The translations under genes were made by a program, and so were the position numbers. From the NCBI GenBank assembly GCA_012511995.1, contig JAAZFA010000151.1, positions 1 to 12,836 on the forward strand: DNA of 12,836 nucleotides, written 5' to 3'. This document shows, piece by piece, positions 6,817 to 12,836 of this stretch; the first letter of the stretch is position 1; each line of letters opens with the position of its first letter. This DNA comes from Thermoproteota archaeon. GTDB lineage: Archaea; Thermoproteota; Bathyarchaeia; Bathyarchaeales; Bathycorpusculaceae. The notes under the pieces are model-generated. The model was not told the origin of the DNA, did not search any database, and saw only the letters and a program-made list of their open reading frames with translations.

Positions 6817-7437
6817 ATGGGTATTCTTGATCAATTTCAGCGACCAACAGGACAGTTAGGTAGATGTGTAGCAGCGTTGATGAATAAAGACCACTATAAA
6901 CTTACCACTTGGGGACTCAAACATGTAATCATAAAGTCGAATGATGTTATACTAGACGTTGGTTGCGGTGGCGGTAAGACCATCGAGCGATTAGCTAAGC
7001 AGGTACCACAAGGTAAAGTCTTTGGCATAGACTACTCTCCTGATATGGTAGCATATGCCAAAGAAGTAAACAAGGAGTTCATTGCTCAAAATCACATTGA
7101 AATCCATGAAGCATCAGTAGATAAAACAGGTTTACCCAGTAACTTTTTTGATCTGGTAATTGCGTGTGAAACTTACTATTTCTGGTCTAACCTAACAGAT
7201 GCTTTCAAAGAGTTGAGCCGTGTACTAAAATCGGAAGGACAACTATTAATGATAAATGAAATGATAAAAGACGGCGTCTATGACTTGAAAGATGCAGTTA
7301 TGATTGAAAAAACGCACTTACAGCTTTATTATCTAGATGAAATACGAGATTTACTTCAATCTGTAGGATTTATTGAAGTTGAAATCTTTAGAAAAAAAGG
7401 GTCACCATGGAATGCTATTGTAGCAAAAAAAACCTAG
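6817..7437 (+). CDS. Class I SAM-dependent methyltransferase
   Basis: The 206-residue protein is a UbiE-like small-molecule methyltransferase by fold; the substrate is unknown. Motif I is VILDVGCGGG at 44-53, followed by GIDYSPDM (Asp72 would bind the ribose of SAM), FDLVIACETYYFW after strand 4 and LSRVLKSEGQLLMINE as motif III. There is no membrane segment. ATG 6817 is clear: AAGGAGA at 6804-6810 sits 6 bases ahead. An upstream TTG at 6775 would add an implausible cysteine- and arginine-rich 14 residues and swallow the ribosome site. It has its own promoter and converges on the acyl-CoA ligase with a single base between the two stop codons, so the two transcripts probably overlap at their 3' ends. 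Confidence 0.92.
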   Translation: MGILDQFQRPTGQLGRCVAALMNKDHYKLTTWGLKHVIIKSNDVILDVGCGGGKTIERLAKQVPQGKVFGIDYSPDMVAYAKEVNKEFIAQNHIEIHEASVDKTGLPSNFFDLVIACETYYFWSNLTDAFKELSRVLKSEGQLLMINEMIKDGVYDLKDAVMIEKTHLQLYYLDEIRDLLQSVGFIEVEIFRKKGSPWNAIVAKKT

Positions 7438-7438
7438 C

Positions 7439-8995
7439 CTAAACGATCCCTCTAAGGATACGTCTTAGTACTTTACCCTGAGCATTTAGAGGTAACCCAC
7501 TGCATAACTCAACCCTATAGATAGCTTTGTAATTTCCTACTTTTCCATTAACAAAAGCCATCAACTCTTCTTTCGTAACCACTGCACCATCCTTTAGTAC
7601 AATAAAAGCTACTGGGACCTCATTCCCTAATTCAATTGGTTTACCAACAACCGCACAAATCTTCACCGACGGATGCTCATAAAGTATATCTTCAAGTTCA
7701 CGTGGATAAATGCTATAGCCTTTATGTTTTATGATGTCTTTTTTACGATCGATAATATAAAAAAATCCGTCTTGGTCTATACGAGCGACATCACCTGTAA
7801 GCAGCCAACCATCATGTAGCACCAAAGCTGTTTCTTCTGGTTTTTGCCAGTAACCCACCATGACTTGGGGACCTTTTATAGCTAACTCGCCCACTTCACC
7901 AGTTTTGAGAGTGCTTGTTCCTGTCTCTAAGTCGACAATTTTTGCTTCAGTATCGGGCAAAGGCAACCCGATCGAACCTATACGTAACATTTCCTTATCT
8001 ATAGGATTACAATGTGTAACAGGGGAGGCTTCTGTTAAGCCGTATCCTTCTGCCAAGAAACCGCTCGTGAATTGCATAAAGCACTTTTGAACTTGAGGCG
8101 GTAATGCGGAAGCTCCCGAAATACATACACGTATTGAAGTTAAATCATACTTGGCGAAAGCTGGATTATCTAAAAGAAGCTGGTACATTGTGGGTACACC
8201 GCAGAATACCGTGACCTTATGTTGCTGAATGTATTCACACGTTTTCACTGGTTGAAACTTGGGCATCAGTACCATCTTTGCGCAAAGTCGGATAGGCACA
8301 GTCATACTAGTGGTCATACCGTAAATGTGGAAAAGAGGTAATGCAGCCAAAAAGATATCCGCACTTGTGCCACCTATCACGGTGGCGAATTGGATTGCAT
8401 TAGCTACGAGGTTACGGTGTGTTAGTACTGCTGCTTTGAGTGTTCCAGTAGTTCCACCGGTGTATTGAAGCGCAGCGAGATCGTTGGGCTGAATATCTAT
8501 GGGTTGTTTATCAGAAAACCCATCGGGTAAATTTAAAAAACTAATATCAGTTAGTTTTGTGGTTATCATGTTTTTTATTTTTGTTTTTTTCATAACTTTT
8601 GAAACTATTGGTGCTAAACTCTCTATGGTGACTATGGTTTCTGCGCCTGAGTCGCACAGTTGACATTCTACTTCACGTTCGCGGTGCAATGGATTAATCG
8701 TTGTGAGCGTTGTTCCGGCTTTTAATGCACCGAAGAAAGCAATAATAAATTGAGGGGTATTAGGTAAATAGAGGGCAATTCGGTCGTTCTTTTTTATTTT
8801 CAACTTTAATAATAGGTCGCTGAACTGGTTTGTTAAGTAATCGAGTTTTGCATAAGTGATTTCTTGTTCTTCATAAACTATGGCTGTTTTTTCTGGATAA
8901 TTTTCGGCCGCTCGGCTGAGAAGCTCATGAAGCGGTATCGCTGGATAATTTATAGATTTAACCCAAGCTTTTTGGCAAAACTTCTTTCCGGTCAC
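7439..8995 (-). CDS. AMP-forming acyl-CoA synthetase (long-chain fatty-acid-CoA ligase type)
   Basis: This ANL-superfamily enzyme activates a carboxylic acid to acyl-AMP and then acyl-CoA; closest by eye to the medium/long-chain ligases. In 518 residues it shows the P-loop YTGGTTGTLKAA (178-189), LAEGYGLTEAS (314-324), GWLLTGDVARIDQDGFF (396-412), IDRKKDIIKHKGYSIYPRE (415-433) and the C-terminal PLNAQGKVLRR with catalytic Lys508. Two residues of the P-loop are unusual: the common PKG reads LKA here, though the lysine is kept. GTG 8995 is the start and shares four bases (GTGA) with the stop of the upstream zinc-ribbon/YbjQ gene, so translation is probably coupled. The archaeal context leaves the physiological substrate open (fatty acids, aryl acids or peptide-derived acids). 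Confidence 0.93.
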   Translation of the reverse strand: MTGKKFCQKAWVKSINYPAIPLHELLSRAAENYPEKTAIVYEEQEITYAKLDYLTNQFSDLLLKLKIKKNDRIALYLPNTPQFIIAFFGALKAGTTLTTINPLHREREVECQLCDSGAETIVTIESLAPIVSKVMKKTKIKNMITTKLTDISFLNLPDGFSDKQPIDIQPNDLAALQYTGGTTGTLKAAVLTHRNLVANAIQFATVIGGTSADIFLAALPLFHIYGMTTSMTVPIRLCAKMVLMPKFQPVKTCEYIQQHKVTVFCGVPTMYQLLLDNPAFAKYDLTSIRVCISGASALPPQVQKCFMQFTSGFLAEGYGLTEASPVTHCNPIDKEMLRIGSIGLPLPDTEAKIVDLETGTSTLKTGEVGELAIKGPQVMVGYWQKPEETALVLHDGWLLTGDVARIDQDGFFYIIDRKKDIIKHKGYSIYPRELEDILYEHPSVKICAVVGKPIELGNEVPVAFIVLKDGAVVTKEELMAFVNGKVGNYKAIYRVELCSGLPLNAQGKVLRRILRGIV

Positions 8996-9348
8996 AGGTT
9001 TACACGACTATTCAAAGCTAAACTGGCATTTGCACTGAGTGCAAGGGCACGAGCTTTGGCATGGCCAATGGCTTCCCAGTGGATCTTTTCGACTTCAGAA
9101 ATGAAAGCAGTGACTTCACCGCCAACCATAGATTCCCAGTCCGCAACAAACTGACCAAGTATCCCTCTGGTACGTGGGGTTAAACCAGTGACTAGACCAA
9201 GGACCCGTTTGATTTTATAGCCAACTATGGTTGAGGTTGTGACAATCAGAAATTGGTCATTTTGGATTTGAGCTCCAAGCTTGGCACCGCAATTTGTGCA
9301 GAACGCTGAGCCTTCACTTATTAGACTTCCGCATTGGAGGCAATTCAT
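8992..9348 (-). CDS. Zinc ribbon plus C-terminally shortened YbjQ (UPF0145) domain protein
   Basis: The N-terminus is a zinc ribbon with CLQC (Cys3, Cys6) and CTNC (Cys17, Cys20). It is followed by a YbjQ/UPF0145-type domain: FLIVTTSTIVGYKIKRVLGLVTG, a linker, then a long helix with WEAIGHAKARALALSANA. The family is called heavy-metal-binding by similarity; the function is not established, and it forms homopentamers. In full-length members the ANA segment runs into a last strand pair of about 25-30 residues. Here it is replaced by SLALNSRVNL and a stop, so the domain is truncated to 118 residues in total. ATG 9348 is preferred over 9363, because GGTG lies 7 bases before it and it begins exactly at the zinc ribbon. 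It is the first gene of a two-gene operon with the acyl-CoA ligase, overlapping by four bases. Confidence 0.8.
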   Translation of the reverse strand: MNCLQCGSLISEGSAFCTNCGAKLGAQIQNDQFLIVTTSTIVGYKIKRVLGLVTGLTPRTRGILGQFVADWESMVGGEVTAFISEVEKIHWEAIGHAKARALALSANASLALNSRVNL

Positions 9349-9418
9349 GACAAGACACCGCATTTTCTATGAGGGGGGTTGCTTAAAAAACATGTCATAG
9401 ACAGAAGGGGAAAACCTC

Positions 9419-9428
9419 TATTATAATA
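9419..9428. promoter_or_regulatory. Palindromic TATA element shared by divergent genes
   Basis: TATTATAATA is its own reverse complement. Read leftward it gives a start near 9398 for the YbjQ gene. Read rightward it gives a start near 9450 for the flavodoxin pseudogene, just ahead of its GGAG. One box could serve both directions. Confidence 0.4.
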
Positions 9429-9462
9429 TGCAACAAATAGGGAGTCACCTGGAGAGTAAGCT

Positions 9463-9702
9463 TTGAAAAACTTACTATTTGTTTACTCATACCACCATAA
9501 TAACGCTTAAAAAGTCGCGGAAGTCATAGCAAAAGTATTGGAAGCAGAAATAGTTCAACGGCAACAAATGAAGCCTCAAGGCTTATTGAATTATTACCTC
9601 GTCGGTTTCGGTGCAAGGATTGACAGCGGTAAACAGTACAAGCCTCTGCTGGACTCTGTCGACCTACTATCAAATGCAATAAAATTTTTAGAGAACATTT
9701 AA
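9463..9702 (+). pseudogene. Flavodoxin-family pseudogene
   Basis: A TTG start with GGAG (9451-9454) 8 bases ahead opens MKNLLFVYSYHHNN, the FMN-phosphate loop region of archaeal flavodoxin-like proteins. A TAA stops it at 9508-9510. The same frame then continues cleanly: KVAEVIAKVLEAEIV, LLNYYLVGFGARIDSGK, KPLLDSVDLL, matching in order the first helix, the second strand and loop (LVGFG.. normally YDLIGFGSGI) and the next helix. It ends with SNAIKFLENI and TAA at 9700-9702. Flavodoxins of this type are about 140-160 residues; only 79 codons remain. The last segment looks like the usual C-terminal helix joined directly to the middle, so I infer an internal deletion besides the nonsense codon. 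Loss looks real, since a frameshift error cannot explain an in-frame TAA. Confidence 0.8.
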
Positions 9703-9761
9703 GACAGCTAAATATTTGTTGCCAGAGGGGATTAACCCAAACGACTGTAAGGGATAACCGG

Positions 9762-10146
9762 TTAGATGAAACAAACCATTTTTAGGGGCTGTAAATCTGC
9801 GTCGCCAGTGTAGAGTTTTGCTTTAAAGTGTCATGCAGTAGCATAAACAAGGGCATCTGAGAAATGTAGATTATATTCAAGACTATAATCTGCCGCCTCA
9901 AGAGATATTGTTGGATCAATGGGCACAACTTGTCTGGCTTAAAGCTGCAACCGCCAACAGTGCCTCTTCCTCACCTTTGACGCTTTTTATTTTCTTATAA
10001 ACCTCGTATAGAACTACAACAGATGTAACAATTTCTTTGGGTTTGGTTGACTCAATTACTTGCTTGTACTGTGCCGCCTTTGGTCCTTTAGTGAATCGTT
10101 CAATCCAACCAGAACTGTCAATACTAATCAATTCTATCCGACTCAT
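9762..10146 (-). pseudogene. VapC-like PIN-domain toxin pseudogene
   Basis: PIN toxins are Mg-dependent RNases paired with an antitoxin. From ATG 10146 the frame reads MSRIELISIDSSGWIE (first catalytic Asp), then VVVLYEVYKKI (the conserved Glu), and stops at 9916-9918 after LSQT. One base over it resumes as VVPIDPTISLEAADYSLEYNLHFSDALVYATA (third acidic residue, Asp of SDA), meets a TGA at 9831-9833, then continues HFKAKLYTGDADLQPLK (fourth acidic residue) to a TAA at 9762. The family pattern is thus complete across two lesions: a one-base frameshift near 9928-9932 and a nonsense codon where Arg is usual (ATARHF). The start overlaps the antitoxin gene by 23 bases, the normal arrangement. The longest surviving open piece lacks the last two acidic residues, so no active RNase is expected. 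Confidence 0.85.
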
Positions 10147-10330
10147 CACGCAAGTTTTCGTTGTCAAGCCCAGGGATGAAGCCTTCAGTAGCCTTTAATG
10201 GACTAACGGGTATGTACTGAATTATGCCGTGTTTAGTTATGGCAACCATTTTGTCGCCTGGTTTGATTTCTGCTTTTTTGCGCAGTCTTTCTGGAATGAC
10301 TATTTGATATTTTTTTGAAACTGTAACCAT
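10124..10330 (-). CDS. SpoVT/AbrB-domain antitoxin (VapB-like)
   Basis: The 68-residue protein starts MVTVSKKYQIVIPERLRKKAEIKPGDKM, the swapped-hairpin AbrB DNA-binding fold in full, then strands ending YIPV and an acidic tail (DNENLRDESDRID) that would wrap the toxin. Such antitoxins bind their own promoter and neutralise the PIN partner. The gene is intact, with an ATG at 10330. The partner downstream is broken, so this antitoxin appears orphaned. A TATA-like tract, AAAATATATA (read on the minus strand, about 10370-10380), would give a leader of around 15-20 nt. No strong Shine-Dalgarno is seen. Confidence 0.9.
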   Translation of the reverse strand: MVTVSKKYQIVIPERLRKKAEIKPGDKMVAITKHGIIQYIPVSPLKATEGFIPGLDNENLRDESDRID

Positions 10331-10369
10331 TTCCGTCGTTCATCATAGAGTAAAACGACATAATTATTG

Positions 10370-10380
10370 ATATATATTTT
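10370..10380 (-). promoter_or_regulatory. Candidate TATA box of the antitoxin-toxin pair
   Basis: On the minus strand AAAATATATATC lies about 40-50 bases ahead of the antitoxin ATG. The distance suits an archaeal promoter and an autoregulated operator. Confidence 0.4.
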
Positions 10381-10423
10381 GTGCAAAACCTAAAAACAGG
10401 TTACCAAAAAGGTTAAAAACATT

Positions 10424-10531
10424 TGGTGCCGGGAGCGGGATTCGAGCCCGCGACTTCTGGCAATAGGCGTTTAGCCCCGTTTGTCTCCAGATTATGAGTC
10501 TGGCGCCCTAGCCAGGCTAGGCTACCCCGGC
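10424..10531 (-). tRNA. tRNA-Met (anticodon CAT), encoded CCA, with a ~30-nt insertion after the anticodon arm
   Basis: On the minus strand the acceptor arms GCCGGGG (10531-10525) and TCCCGGC (10434-10428) pair, with one G-U. The D arm is GCCT...GGGC (10522-10505), the anticodon arm CCAGA-CTCATAA-TCTGG (10503-10487) with CAT at 10496-10494, and the T arm GCGGG-CTCGAAT-CCCGC (10451-10435). Discriminator A is 10427 and CCA is encoded (10426-10424). The sequence fits elongator Met tRNA; an agmatidine-type Ile tRNA also reads as CAT and is not fully excluded. Between the anticodon and T arms stand 35 bases where 5 belong, so about 30 must be removed: a non-canonical intron at the variable loop, roughly 10457-10486. 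The exact splice sites are not certain. Downstream T-runs (T5 twice within about 20 bases) look like a terminator. Confidence 0.88.
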
Positions 10532-10611
10532 AAACCGACGCTTTTTTGAGTGTCGTGTCTTCTTAGTCTATATCCTTTCATTTAAACCTTTAAAAAACTG
10601 GAGCATAAGAA

Positions 10612-12148
10612 TTATTTTTGTTTATTGTTGTCATTATTACCGTTATAATCGGTTTTCAGTACGTTCATACCAGATATGACTGCCTCTATGCTAGCTTTGA
10701 CAATATCTTCACGTACACCCATAGCTGTTATAGTTCGATTACCTTTACGCAAATGCACAACTACTTCAACCATAGCGTCAGTCCCACCTGTGATAGCTTT
10801 AACATTGTACTGTTCAAGGGTTATTTGTTCGTTCTCAGCTAAAGCTGCTTTGACGGCATTTATAGCTGCATCTACTGGACCTACACCGATGGCGCTACCC
10901 CAAACGTATTTATTATGAAGCTTAAGCTTAGCAGATGCAGTGGCAGTTACTTTATTACCTCCCACGTAGGTGACTTCTTCGAGCTCAATTGGTTTCGCAC
11001 CACCCAATCCCAGGACGGTCTCAGCAATAGCAAGTACATCTGCATCCATGATTGTTTTTCCCTTATCACCAAGTTCTTTTACGCGTTGAAAGATTTCTCT
11101 GAATTGTTCGTCGTTTGGTTTAAGACCCATCTTTAAAAGGTCACTTTTTATGGCGTTAGTACCGCTATGTTTACCAGGAGCTATACGGCGTATACAACCG
11201 ACCAGTTCGGGGGCGATTGGTTCATAGGTAAGAGGATTTACGAGCACCCCCTGCGTATGAATACCTGATTCATGAGTGAAAGCGTTTTCACCAACTACTG
11301 CCTTGTTGGGTTGCATGTGAATTCCTGTAAGACGACTAACAAGTTGACTTGTTGTGTAAAGAAGCTCAGTCTTGACGTTTAAATTCAGCTTGTATAAACT
11401 ACGCAAAGAAAGTACGATTTCTTCTAAAGCTGCATTACCTGCTCGTTCTCCAAGTCCATTGACAGTTGCGTGCGCCTCCTGTGCACCAGCCCCCAATGCA
11501 GCTACAGTGTTGGCAACAGCCATACCGAAATCGTTGTGGCAGTGTACACCAACGGGAACCTTTATGATAGCAGTTAGTTTGTTAAAGTATTCAAAGGAGC
11601 GATCGGGAGTTAAGATGCCCACTGTATCACAGGGGGTTACCCGATCGACACCGGAATCAACAGCAACTTGAAAGACTTTAACTAAGTAATCAAAGTCTGA
11701 TCGGGTTGCATCCTCAGCGAGAAGATCTACTTTTAGACCATGAGCTTTAGCATAACTGACACAATCCTCTGTAGCCTTTAAAACTTGATCACGAGTCTTG
11801 TGAAGTTTACAATCGATATGTAAATCGCTGGTTGGTATGATCATGCTCATAGTGGTCGCACCGCTTTTAAGAACTGCATCAATGTCTCCATGTATTCCTC
11901 TGCCAGCGCTACTGACTTCAGCCCTTAAACCCTGATTTGCAATTAACTTTACAGCTTCGAGTTCGCCATCAGAAACAGCAGCGAACCCGGCTTCAATAAC
12001 GTCTATGCCGAGTTCATCTAGTCTCTGAGCTATACGCAATTTATTTTCAGGTACAAGAGATACTCCAGGTGTTTGTTCGCCATCACGCAGAGTAGTGTCT
12101 AAAAACTTTATAGTTTTAGGGAACCGGTTGAATAAAGCAATACCCCAT
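10612..12148 (-). CDS. leuA: 2-isopropylmalate synthase family (LeuA; citramalate synthase possible)
   Basis: The enzyme condenses acetyl-CoA with a 2-oxo acid, the first step of leucine synthesis (or of isoleucine synthesis via citramalate). Seen: FLDTTLRDGEQTPG with the metal-binding Asp, DELGIDVIEAGFA, VHCHNDFGMA (metal-binding histidines), NGLGERAGNAALEEI, HESGIHTQGVL, and a C-terminal LeuA dimer/allosteric domain (YNVKAITGGTDAMVEVVV...). The N-terminus is a problem. The first usual in-frame start, TTG 12039, falls after the catalytic DTTLRDGEQ strand. Upstream the frame is open to a TAG at 12160-12162 with no ATG, GTG or TTG; only an ATT at 12141. An ATG at 12148 (ATGGGG) is one base out of frame; one G fewer would give MGIALFNRFPKTIKFLDTT and about 510 residues, the normal length. 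A TATA-like TTATATTC at about 12182-12189 suits a start there. The substrate is not decided by what I can see. Confidence 0.88.
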
Positions 12149-12221
12149 TTAAGGTCACTCTAACACTCACAGTCAAGCGGGAATATAAGAATTATGGTGA
12201 TAAAATTTACTTAACTGTTAG

Positions 12222-12542
12222 TTAGGCGGTTCTTAGTAGCTTCACCACAAGAAATCTAAACATACTTTCACCTGTATTTTGAAGCATATGAGAAATACCT
12301 TTAGGGCTATCAATTACCATATCCTTTTCAACCTCTTGGGTTTCTTCGCCTATCTCCACCATACCCTTTCCTTCGAGTATATAGAAAAAAACGTCAATTG
12401 GCGTAGTATGACGTTTAAGCGCCTGACCGGGCGACAAAGCCATATGAATCACTTGTGTTTCAGGAGTGTCATAGATTTTTTTCGCATCAACACCATGTGC
12501 ATTTTGGAAAGATACCGTACGGTCTACATTAATGACTTTCAT
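12222..12542 (-). CDS. Small single-domain cupin
   Basis: A 106-residue beta-barrel protein of the cupin family. The first motif is LSPGQALKRHTTPIDVFFYILEGKG, with His45, Asp50 and Glu57; it has one histidine where classical cupins have HxH. The second motif includes VIDSPKGISHML with His85. Metal binding is likely but the substrate is unknown. ATG 12542 is the start of the cupin fold. The frame is open to 12632, but those 30 extra residues are hydrophobic, non-family and lie over the promoter. TATATT (minus strand, 12571-12566) sits about 26 bases ahead, which puts transcription start on the ATG itself: a leaderless mRNA, in line with the absence of a ribosome site. leuA follows on the same strand after about 75 bases but seems to have its own promoter. 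Confidence 0.87.
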   Translation of the reverse strand: MKVINVDRTVSFQNAHGVDAKKIYDTPETQVIHMALSPGQALKRHTTPIDVFFYILEGKGMVEIGEETQEVEKDMVIDSPKGISHMLQNTGESMFRFLVVKLLRTA

Positions 12543-12565
12543 AAGTACATATTGACGTCTTTGAG

Positions 12566-12571
12566 AATATA
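12566..12571 (-). promoter_or_regulatory. TATA box of a leaderless cupin gene
   Basis: CCTATATTCT on the minus strand is centred about 26 bases before ATG 12542, the archaeal TATA-to-start distance. Confidence 0.5.
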
Positions 12572-12633
12572 GGTTTGCCCCTAACAGTTTAGAGAATAAA
12601 ACAAAATAGCCCAGACTCAACAATAAACGCAAG

Positions 12634-12642
12634 CAAAAAAGA
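12634..12642 (-). terminator. T-run after 5S rRNA
   Basis: On the minus strand, about 20 bases past the 5S gene, the sequence reads ATTCTTTTTTG, a T6 run. Archaeal RNA polymerase terminates at such runs without a hairpin. Confidence 0.45.
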
Positions 12643-12661
12643 ATTGTTTTGAGATTAAAAT

Positions 12662-12780
12662 GCTGCCAGCTTTCCCAAGTTCACGTGGCCTAAGACCACA
12701 CTACAGTTGGGAACGGAACACGGTTTAACTTCTGAGTTCGGAATGGGATCAGGTGGAACCCGCGCCCTTTGACCGGCAAA
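12662..12780 (-). rRNA. 5S ribosomal RNA
   Basis: On the minus strand the diagnostic loop sequence CCCATTCCGAACTCAGAAG followed by TTAAAC is present (consensus CCCATCCCGAACTCAGAAGTGAAAC). The 5' end TGCCGGT (12778-12772) pairs with the 3' end GCTGGCA (12670-12664), closing helix I. The length of about 119 is normal. The start and end are uncertain by a base or two. No 16S or 23S lies next to it in this window, so it is transcribed on its own, as often in archaea. Confidence 0.93.
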
Positions 12781-12804
12781 CCTGCAATTACTGGTAAGTG
12801 TATC

Positions 12805-12810
12805 TTATAA
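12805..12810 (-). promoter_or_regulatory. TATA box of the 5S rRNA gene
   Basis: TTATAA within ACTTATAAGATAC lies 25-30 bases upstream of the 5S 5' end, the expected archaeal box A position. This supports independent transcription. Confidence 0.6.
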
Positions 12811-12836
12811 GTGTTGTTTTTTTACATTGTTCGTTC

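Noticed and set aside
10427..10531. Canonical intron after anticodon position 37 in the Met-tRNA
   Set aside because: The anticodon stem CCAGA/TCTGG pairs perfectly across an uninterrupted seven-base loop; removing bases from that loop would destroy the stem.
12020..12041. TTG 12039 as the true start of leuA
   Set aside because: It would remove the DTTLRDGEQ segment, which is present in frame just upstream and is essential for metal binding in this family.
12543..12632. Hydrophobic N-terminal extension of the cupin as a signal peptide
   Set aside because: It spans the TATA box of the cupin gene and is not followed by a cleavage-like site; the cupin fold starts at ATG 12542.
1..12836. CRISPR arrays, transposases or integrases
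   Set aside because: No regularly spaced direct repeats and no transposase or recombinase motifs were seen in the translations examined.

Overview
The window looks like archaeal DNA, probably from the TACK side (Bathyarchaeia-like); this placement is an inference. The supporting signs are AT-rich TATA-type promoters, TTG and GTG starts, leaderless genes, a SpoVT/AbrB-PIN pair, a lone 5S rRNA gene, and a Met-tRNA gene that carries its CCA end and an extra ~30 nt between the anticodon arm and the T arm. No phylogeny was run.

Layout. (1) 1-302: the end of a small membrane protein with a C-terminal zinc ribbon, minus strand, apparently frameshifted and running off the left edge. (2) 517-6380: a split [NiFe]-hydrogenase maturation locus. 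hypE is on the plus strand; hypF-hypC-hypD form a minus-strand operon converging on it. Between them lie a strongly foldable ~140-nt element (1645-1784), a 105-aa cysteine protein of unknown function and a 68-aa unknown protein. No hydrogenase structural genes and no hypA/hypB are in the window. (3) 6487-6689: a two-helix membrane protein broken by one base at a T7 run. (4) 6817-9348: a SAM methyltransferase converging, with a 1-nt gap, on an AMP-forming acyl-CoA ligase. The ligase is translationally coupled to a zinc-ribbon/YbjQ protein that is cut short at its C-terminus. (5) 9463-10330: a decaying patch holding a flavodoxin pseudogene, a VapC-like PIN toxin pseudogene and an intact AbrB-type antitoxin. 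(6) 10427-12542: the Met-tRNA(CAT), a 2-isopropylmalate synthase family gene without a usable in-frame start, and a cupin with a leaderless-type promoter. (7) 12662-12780: 5S rRNA, minus strand.

How the genes work together. HypF makes the cyanide precursor and passes it to the HypE C-terminal cysteine; HypC and HypD assemble Fe(CN)2CO. All four proteins of this branch are present with their key residues, so the organism should make a [NiFe] hydrogenase encoded elsewhere. LeuA belongs to branched-chain amino acid synthesis. The ligase activates fatty or other carboxylic acids.

A theme of the window is broken reading frames. Four loci need a 1-nt change at or near short base runs (AAAAGGG, T7, GGGG, AA), while two pseudogenes also carry nonsense codons. 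Some breaks may therefore be sequencing or assembly errors and others real decay; reads would settle this. I did not find a clearly new multi-gene system. The best candidates for undescribed biology are the structured element at 1645-1784, its neighbour the conserved-looking cysteine protein, and the unusual tRNA insertion.
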